Below, piece by piece: positions 31,007-35,898 of a stretch of 35,898 nt of DNA. Origin of the DNA: Myxococcus llanfairpwllgwyngyllgogerychwyrndrobwllllantysiliogogogochensis. Lineage in GTDB: Bacteria; Myxococcota; Myxococcia; Myxococcales; Myxococcaceae. Both the position numbers and the translations under genes were made by a program. Within the stretch, counting starts at the first letter, position 1, and each line of letters opens with the position of its first letter. The stretch lies in NCBI RefSeq assembly GCF_006636215.1, contig NZ_VIFM01000101.1, positions 1-35,898 of the forward strand, read 5' to 3'. The notes beneath the pieces were generated by a model that worked only from the letters and a program-made list of their open reading frames with translations, was not told the origin of the DNA and searched no databases.

Positions 31007-32644
31007 ATGCCCTCACTTCAGAACCTGGGGTTCTTCATCCTCCTGCTTGGCGTGCTCGTGACAGTGCACGAGCTTGGCCATTTCCTCGTGGCGAAAGCCT
31101 GCGGGGTGAAGGTCCTCAAGTTCTCCATCGGCTTCGGGCCAAAGCTCATCGGCTTCGTGAAGGGCGAGACGGAGTATCAAATCGCCATCCTGCCCCTGGG
31201 CGGCTTCGTGAAGATGGCGGGCGACCTGCCCCATGAAGAACTGAGCCCCGAGGAAGCCAGGCGCGGCTTCCTGGCGCAGCCCCCCTGGAAGCGCGGCCTC
31301 ATCGTCCTGGCGGGGCCGGCCTTCAACCTCATCTTTCCCGTCATCGTCTATTTCTTCGTGTTCCTCGGCCCGCACCAGGCCACGTCCACCCTGGTGGGGT
31401 ACGTGGAGCCCGGAATGCCCGCCGCCGCCGCCGGCATGCGCCCCGGAGACCGGGTGCTGTCCGTGGAGGGCGAGTCGGTGCGCACCTTCGACGACATGCG
31501 GGACACCTTCGTCGGGCGCTTCGAGCGGCCGATTCCCATCGTCGTGGAGCGCGATGGCCAGCCGGTGACGTTGACGGTGAAGCCCATCAAGAACACGGAG
31601 ACGTCGCCCATCGACACGGTGGAGCGGGGCCTCATCGGCGTGCTGCCGCTGGCCAAGCCGCCCCTGGTGGGTGTGCCTCCGGGGTCCGTGGCGGAGGCTG
31701 CGGGGCTGCGGACGTTCGACCGGGTGCTGAGCGTCAACGGGACGAACGTTCCGGACGAGGCGCGGCTGTACCAGGAGTTGGGCCGGCACCCGGAAGGGGA
31801 GCCGCTCAAGGTCGTCGTGCGGCGCATGGACACCGTGGCGGCGGGCGTGGTGCAGGGGCAGGTGGCCCGCGTGGCGGAGGTGACGGTGCCCCGTCAGCCC
31901 GGTGCGGGCCTGGCGGCGCTGGGCGCGGAGCCGGCAGACCAGTACGTGGCGACGGTGGTGCCCGGCAGCGCGGCGGAGAAGGCCGGGCTCAAGCAGGGTG
32001 ACCGCATCGTCTCGCTGGACGGCGAGGTCCTCCCGTCCTTCCGGATGCTGGAGGTGAAGCTCAGCGGGGCGGAGGCGAAGCCCTTCACGCTGACGTGGCG
32101 GAGCACGGACGGCGAGCACACCGAGAAGCTCTCGCAGGCCCCGCTGATGGCGGAGGACGGCATGGGGCAGCAGCTCACGAAGCTCTCCCTGGGCGCGCGC
32201 GGGTGGACGCTCGTGGACGCGGACGTGGCGCGGGCGGACGAGGTGACGGTGCACCTGGGCCCGGCCGCGGCGCTGAAGCAGGCGGCCATCGTGGTGCCGA
32301 AAATCGTGGGGCAGATGGTGAAGGTGCTCGGGGGGCTCGTCACCCGCGACGTGCCGCTGAGCACGGTGGGCGGCCCCATCATGATGTACCAGCTGGCGGC
32401 CCGGAGCGCCGAGCAGGGGCTCGACTCCTTCCTCAACCTGATGGCCATCATCTCCATCAACCTGGGCGTGATGAACCTGCTGCCCATCCCCGTGCTGGAT
32501 GGCTTCGCGCTGTTGTCCGCCGCGTGGGAGGGCATCCGCCGTCGCCCCATCCCCGTGCGCGTGCGCGAGGCCGCCAACATGGTGGGACTGGCGCTGCTCA
32601 TCCTGCTGATGCTCCTGGTCTTCACCAACGACATCACCCGCTAG
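31007..32644 (+). CDS. rseP: RseP-type site-2 protease with three PDZ-like domains
   Basis: A 545-residue intramembrane zinc metalloprotease. The first helix contains HELGH (21-25) and the C-terminal part has PIPVLDG (LDG at 497-499), together the zinc site. NLIFPVIVYFF is another conserved helix. Between them are three PDZ-like units with GMRPGDRVLSVEG, GLRTFDRVLSVNG and GLKQGDRIVSLDG. E. coli RseP (about 450 residues) has two. The enzyme cleaves membrane anti-sigma factors and leftover signal peptides. Start at 31007 gives the usual short N-terminus before the first helix. It is followed seven bases later by rlpA. Confidence 0.94.
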   Translation: MPSLQNLGFFILLLGVLVTVHELGHFLVAKACGVKVLKFSIGFGPKLIGFVKGETEYQIAILPLGGFVKMAGDLPHEELSPEEARRGFLAQPPWKRGLIVLAGPAFNLIFPVIVYFFVFLGPHQATSTLVGYVEPGMPAAAAGMRPGDRVLSVEGESVRTFDDMRDTFVGRFERPIPIVVERDGQPVTLTVKPIKNTETSPIDTVERGLIGVLPLAKPPLVGVPPGSVAEAAGLRTFDRVLSVNGTNVPDEARLYQELGRHPEGEPLKVVVRRMDTVAAGVVQGQVARVAEVTVPRQPGAGLAALGAEPADQYVATVVPGSAAEKAGLKQGDRIVSLDGEVLPSFRMLEVKLSGAEAKPFTLTWRSTDGEHTEKLSQAPLMAEDGMGQQLTKLSLGARGWTLVDADVARADEVTVHLGPAAALKQAAIVVPKIVGQMVKVLGGLVTRDVPLSTVGGPIMMYQLAARSAEQGLDSFLNLMAIISINLGVMNLLPIPVLDGFALLSAAWEGIRRRPIPVRVREAANMVGLALLILLMLLVFTNDITR

Positions 32645-32651
32645 AGGTCCC

Positions 32652-33134
32652 ATGCGCGCGAGCACCTTCGTCATCTTGCTGGCGCTGGGCATCTCCACCG
32701 GGTGCGCGTCGCGCGCCGCGAAGCCGGACTCGCGTGAGGACTCCAGCCCGGAGCCGTCCTCGCCCCGGGTGACGAAGCGCGAGCAGATGCCTCGCTCCTA
32801 CGTGGGCGAGGGGCTGGCCTCGTTCTACGGCCCGGGGCTGCACGGCCGTCCCACCGCGAGTGGGGAGCGCTTCAACCAGAACGAGCTCACCGCCGCGCAC
32901 CGCAAGGAGCGCTTTGGCGCGTGCCTGCGCGTGGTGAACATGGAGAACGGCCGCGCCGTGCAGGTGCGCGTGAATGACCGGGGGCCGTACGTGGATGGGC
33001 GCATCATCGACGTCTCGAAGGCCGCCGCCTCCAAGCTGGGCATGCTGGACAAGGGCGTGGTGCGCGTGCGGCTGTACCGCTGCAAGGACGCCGTGTCGGA
33101 GATTCCCCGCGCAATGTGGGCCGCGCCGGTGTAG
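32652..33134 (+). CDS. RlpA-like septal ring lipoprotein (double-psi beta-barrel)
   Basis: A 160-residue lipoprotein (ISTGC lipobox). The mature part is one RlpA-like double-psi barrel with GLASFYGPGLHGRPTASGE, RVVNMENGRAVQVRVNDRGP and GRIIDVSKAAASKLGM. In Pseudomonas RlpA is a lytic transglycosylase cutting denuded glycan at the septum; the barrel residues for this (the Asp in VNDRGP) are present. There is no C-terminal SPOR domain, so septal targeting by denuded glycan would differ. AGAGG precedes the ATG. It stands between rseP and tsaB in one run. Confidence 0.88.
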   Translation: MRASTFVILLALGISTGCASRAAKPDSREDSSPEPSSPRVTKREQMPRSYVGEGLASFYGPGLHGRPTASGERFNQNELTAAHRKERFGACLRVVNMENGRAVQVRVNDRGPYVDGRIIDVSKAAASKLGMLDKGVVRVRLYRCKDAVSEIPRAMWAAPV

Positions 33135-33143
33135 GGAGCGCCC

Positions 33144-33881
33144 ATGTTCCTCTCGCTGGACACCTCCACGCTGACGATGTCGCTCGCCCTGGTGGAGCGC
33201 GGGCCGGAGGGGGCCGTGCGCGCGGTGGAGCACTCCGTGGTGCGTCCTCCCGTGAAGCAGAGCGAGGCGCTGCCCGGTGTCGTCGGTGAGCTGCTGGACC
33301 GCCATGGCGTCAAGCTGGCGGATTTGGAGGGCCTCATCGTGGGCCTGGGCCCGGGCTCCTTCACGGGGCTGCGCATCGGCCTGGCCACGGTGAAGTCGCT
33401 GGCGTACGCGGCGAACCTCAAGGTCGCGGGCGCGTCCTCGTTGGCGGCCGTGGCGCTGGAGGGCCCGGAGGACGTGCCGCTCTACTGCCTGGCCGTGGCG
33501 CGCAAGGACGACCTGTACCTGGGCGCGTATGTTCGGCGCGGCGCGACGGTGGAGGCGCTGGAGCCGGAGACGGCCATGTCGCCCAAGGACGTGGCCGCGC
33601 GCATGGCCGCGGAGCCGCGGGCGGTGGCGCTGGGGCCGGCGCTGGTGGACTACCGCGCGGCGCTGGTGTCGCACGGCGTGGCGGCGGAGCGACTGTTGAC
33701 GGGGCCGGACTTTCCCTCGGCGGTGGAGCTGACGCGGCTGGCGCGCATGCCGGAGACGTTCTCGCTCGAGGCCCTCTTCGCCATGGAGCCGCACTACGTG
33801 CGGGCCTCCGAGCCGGAGCGAAACCCCAAGTTCCCTCCGCTGCCGGGGCCTGCGCCCACGGCGCGGTTGAAGGACGACTGA
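33144..33881 (+). CDS. tsaB: tRNA N6-threonylcarbamoyladenosine biosynthesis protein TsaB
   Basis: A 245-residue actin/ASKHA-fold protein: LSLDTSTLTMSLAL at the start, GLGPGSFTGLRIGLATVKSL in the middle, then ASSLAAVA. This pattern is diagnostic for TsaB, which dimerises with TsaD (and TsaE) to transfer threonylcarbamoyl to A37 of ANN-decoding tRNAs. GGGAGCG precedes the ATG at 33144, nine bases after rlpA. The last 25 residues are a Pro-rich tail not needed in most orthologues. Its partners are not in this window. Confidence 0.93.
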   Translation: MFLSLDTSTLTMSLALVERGPEGAVRAVEHSVVRPPVKQSEALPGVVGELLDRHGVKLADLEGLIVGLGPGSFTGLRIGLATVKSLAYAANLKVAGASSLAAVALEGPEDVPLYCLAVARKDDLYLGAYVRRGATVEALEPETAMSPKDVAARMAAEPRAVALGPALVDYRAALVSHGVAAERLLTGPDFPSAVELTRLARMPETFSLEALFAMEPHYVRASEPERNPKFPPLPGPAPTARLKDD

Positions 33882-33924
33882 AGCGTCCAGCGCTCACGCG
33901 CTCGGGCGATGCAAAGGACGCGCG

Positions 33925-34953
33925 ATGAACGAGAATCTCAAGATTGCCGTGGTGGGCGCCACGGGTGTGGTGGGCCGTGAGGTGTTGGCCGCGCTGTACG
34001 CGCGCGACGTGCCCGCGGAGCAGGTGCGCGCCTTCGGCTCCGAGCGCTCGAAGGGGCTGGAGGTGGAGTACGGCGAGGATTCGCTGGAGGTGGAGCGCGC
34101 CGTTCCGGAGGCCTTCAAGGGCATGGGGCTGGTGCTGCTGGCCACGCCCGCGGAGGCGTCTCGCACGCTGGCTCCGGCCGCTCAGGCCGCGGGCGCGTGG
34201 GTGGTGGATGTCAGCTCCGCCTTCCGGTCCGACGGCAACGTCCCGCTGGTGCTGCCGGGCTTCAACACGGAGCTGTTGGGCGCGACGATGAAGGGGCGCC
34301 TGGTGTGCCTGCCGAGCGCGGTGACGACGGCGTCGGTGCATGTGATGGAGCCCCTGCGCCGGGCCTTCGGCGTGGTGCGCGCGCAGGTGACGGCGATGAT
34401 GAGCGTGTCCAGCGCGGGCGTGCGCGGCGTGGCGGAGCTGGAGAAGCAGACCGCGGATTTGATGTCCGGGCGCGAGCCGGACCCGAGCGCCTTCCCGCAC
34501 CGCGTGGGCTTCAACCTGGTGCCCCAGGTGGGCGGCTTCATGGTGGGCTCCCCGTGGACGGAGGAGGAGGGCGGCTGGACGCTGGAGGCCGCGCGGCTGT
34601 TCGCGACGTGGGGCGACGCGCCCGTGCTCGCCGGCACCGCGGTGCAGGTGCCCAGCTTCTACGGCCACGGCCTCACCCTCAACGTGCAGCTGAAGAAGGC
34701 GGGCCCGGTGGAGCAGGTGCGCGCGGCCCTGAAGACGTCACCCGCCCTCAAGGTGCTGGACACCCCCGGTGAGCGCATCTACCCCATGCCCATGCTCGTC
34801 ACGTCGGACCCCACGGTGCACGTGGGCCGGGTGCGCGCCTTCCCCCAGGCCCCCGAGTGGGTGACGCTCTTCGCCGCCGTGGACAACGCCACCCGGGGCG
34901 CCGCCCTCAACCTGGTGGAGGCCGGCCTGAAGCTGGCTGAACGCCCCGTCTGA
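33925..34953 (+). CDS. Aspartate-semialdehyde dehydrogenase homologue lacking catalytic Cys (USG-1-like)
   Basis: A 342-residue protein with the ASADH fold: NADP-binding GATGVVGREV (11-20) and the semialdehyde dehydrogenase dimerisation domain. In true enzymes the active-site segment reads xNPNCST; here the aligned segment is CLPSAVTTA (128-136), so Ala132 stands at the Cys place. The later active-site His is kept (SFYGHG) but the preceding substrate Arg is Gln (VQVPSF). This is the pattern of USG-1-type paralogues, which are not expected to be active dehydrogenases. AAAGGACG precedes the ATG. A true asd should exist elsewhere. Calling it asd would be risky. Confidence 0.82.
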   Translation: MNENLKIAVVGATGVVGREVLAALYARDVPAEQVRAFGSERSKGLEVEYGEDSLEVERAVPEAFKGMGLVLLATPAEASRTLAPAAQAAGAWVVDVSSAFRSDGNVPLVLPGFNTELLGATMKGRLVCLPSAVTTASVHVMEPLRRAFGVVRAQVTAMMSVSSAGVRGVAELEKQTADLMSGREPDPSAFPHRVGFNLVPQVGGFMVGSPWTEEEGGWTLEAARLFATWGDAPVLAGTAVQVPSFYGHGLTLNVQLKKAGPVEQVRAALKTSPALKVLDTPGERIYPMPMLVTSDPTVHVGRVRAFPQAPEWVTLFAAVDNATRGAALNLVEAGLKLAERPV

Positions 34954-35078
34954 CAAATTGGCACGCCGGCCGCGGCCGCCCTGCCTGTTTGGCTCGCCGG
35001 AGCGGCCCGCGAGGGCCAGAAGTAGGCCTGCGGGAACGATTTCAACGTGGCCTCCCGCTTGCTAGCTTCCGGCTACCC

Positions 35079-35898
35079 ATGCGCCTCACATTCGCCGTGC
35101 TCCTGCTCTTCGCGTCGACCGCCCTGGGGCAGACCGTGACGTTCTCCGGCTCGGTCATCGTCGACAACGACATCGTCGTCTCCATGGCCAACTGCGCCGA
35201 TCGCAGGTCCGTCTCCTGGTCGCGGACGGGGACCCTCGCGTGCAGTCCGCTCGTCTTCTGGTTGTCGGACGGCAACTGTTCGGGGGAACCGGGCGAGGGG
35301 GACAAGGAACTCTTGGAAATCGCCGAGGGGAACACCGCCACTACGTCCGGCACGCTCGAGCTGCGCATGAGTGATGCGCTCGCCGCGGGTGGTCTCACGT
35401 GTGAAACCCAGACGGCGGACAAGACCTACAGGCTCTGTGCGACGGTGGAGAAGCAGGACTCGCTTGGGGCCTGCGACAGTACGACCTCCAGCGTGGGCTC
35501 GCCGAGCGTCAACTTCATCCTGGACCCGACCTCTCCCCAGGCGCCGGCACTGCCGGGCGTGACGGGCCTGGACAGCGCGCTGAGCGTCAGCGTGACGGTG
35601 CCCAGCGACACGACGAGCATGCTGGTGGAGGTGGTGGAGCTGGTGCCAGGGGATGGGGATGGCGGGACGGCCACCGCGGGCGAGGTGGTGCGCTCGAAGA
35701 CGCAGACGTCCGACAACACGGTGTTCCGGATGGATGAGCTGGTGAACGACAAGGAGTACGGCGTGCGCGCCTTCGCCTTCGACAAGGCGGGCAATCAGAG
35801 CAAGGCGTCGCCCCTGGCGACCGGCTCGCCGATTCCGAGCGATGGTTTCTTCGCGGCGTATCACGCGGCGGGTGGTGCGGAGACGGGCGGGTGTGGGG
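35079..35898 (+). CDS. Secreted protein, start only (cut by window end)
   Basis: The frame runs from an ATG at 35079 to the window edge with no stop, giving 273 residues. A signal peptide is clear (LTFAVLLLFASTALGQT). The first half has paired Cys (MANCADR, LACSPL, DGNCSG) and is beta-rich; around 155-250 a fibronectin-III-like domain is suggested by VSVTVPSDTTSMLVEVVEL and NDKEYGVRAFAFDKAGNQS. The last visible residues are AAGGAETGGCG. This resembles the Gly-Cys start of the MYXO-CTERM sorting signal, which would be followed by a hydrophobic helix and Arg cluster beyond the window. Function unknown. No strong ribosome site. Confidence 0.72.
   Translation, partial: MRLTFAVLLLFASTALGQTVTFSGSVIVDNDIVVSMANCADRRSVSWSRTGTLACSPLVFWLSDGNCSGEPGEGDKELLEIAEGNTATTSGTLELRMSDALAAGGLTCETQTADKTYRLCATVEKQDSLGACDSTTSSVGSPSVNFILDPTSPQAPALPGVTGLDSALSVSVTVPSDTTSMLVEVVELVPGDGDGGTATAGEVVRSKTQTSDNTVFRMDELVNDKEYGVRAFAFDKAGNQSKASPLATGSPIPSDGFFAAYHAAGGAETGGCG

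Noticed and set aside
31013..32698. 561-codon minus-strand frame opposite rseP
   Set aside because: Mirror of a real gene; His/Arg/Gly-rich, no motif, rseP itself is certain.
34969..34978. GGCCGCGGCC palindrome after the ASADH homologue
   Set aside because: Short and expected at this base composition; no partner or T-tract to make it a terminator.
1..35898. tRNA or rRNA genes
   Set aside because: No T-loop GTTCRAAYC-type signals with matching acceptor stems and no conserved rRNA stretches were found by eye.

Overview
The window looks like chromosomal DNA of a myxobacterium (Myxococcota, probably suborder Cystobacterineae). This is inferred from gene content and base use, not from a marker gene. 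The DNA is very GC-rich with strong G/C third-position bias. There are three eukaryote-like Ser/Thr kinases within 6 kb, several Cys-anchored lipoproteins, a MopE-type repeat lipoprotein, an FG-GAP repeat protein and many GTG starts.

Left part (1-9,700): the end of an MFS transporter, then plsX overlapping an HAD/APP1-like phosphatase gene, then pcnB (poly(A) polymerase/CCA-type) overlapping an EamA exporter. DNA polymerase IV and an aldo/keto reductase follow on the minus strand. The reductase is divergent from a LysR regulator, which is followed by an HAD phosphatase.

Middle part (9,700-17,400), the accessory-looking part: a stand-alone S4 ribosomal protein that has lost most zinc-ribbon cysteines and sits behind a Fur/Zur-like operator; a secreted protein gene broken by an apparent one-base frameshift; a small Cys-rich lipoprotein; a large lipoprotein with two CXXCH haem motifs and a Asp-Ala-Gly linker; and a convergent secreted protein with a glycosidase-like domain and six FG-GAP repeats. 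Just upstream of the last gene is a fossil copy of the 3' end of the haem lipoprotein gene, so this locus once held tandem paralogues.

Signalling part (17,400-27,000): a TPR-tailed kinase, an RluA pseudouridine synthase overlapping a kinase with a large insert in its catalytic domain, a PEGA-tailed kinase, a small membrane protein, and a coupled pair made of a TPR membrane protein and a MopE-like beta-propeller lipoprotein.

Right part (27,000-35,898): a WYL regulator divergent from an SDR across a perfect 9+9 bp inverted repeat, then a long forward run of envelope and housekeeping genes: uppS, cdsA, rseP (with three PDZ-like units), rlpA, tsaB, an aspartate-semialdehyde-dehydrogenase homologue lacking the catalytic Cys, and the start of a secreted protein cut by the window edge. 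No tRNA, rRNA, CRISPR array or intact insertion sequence was seen.
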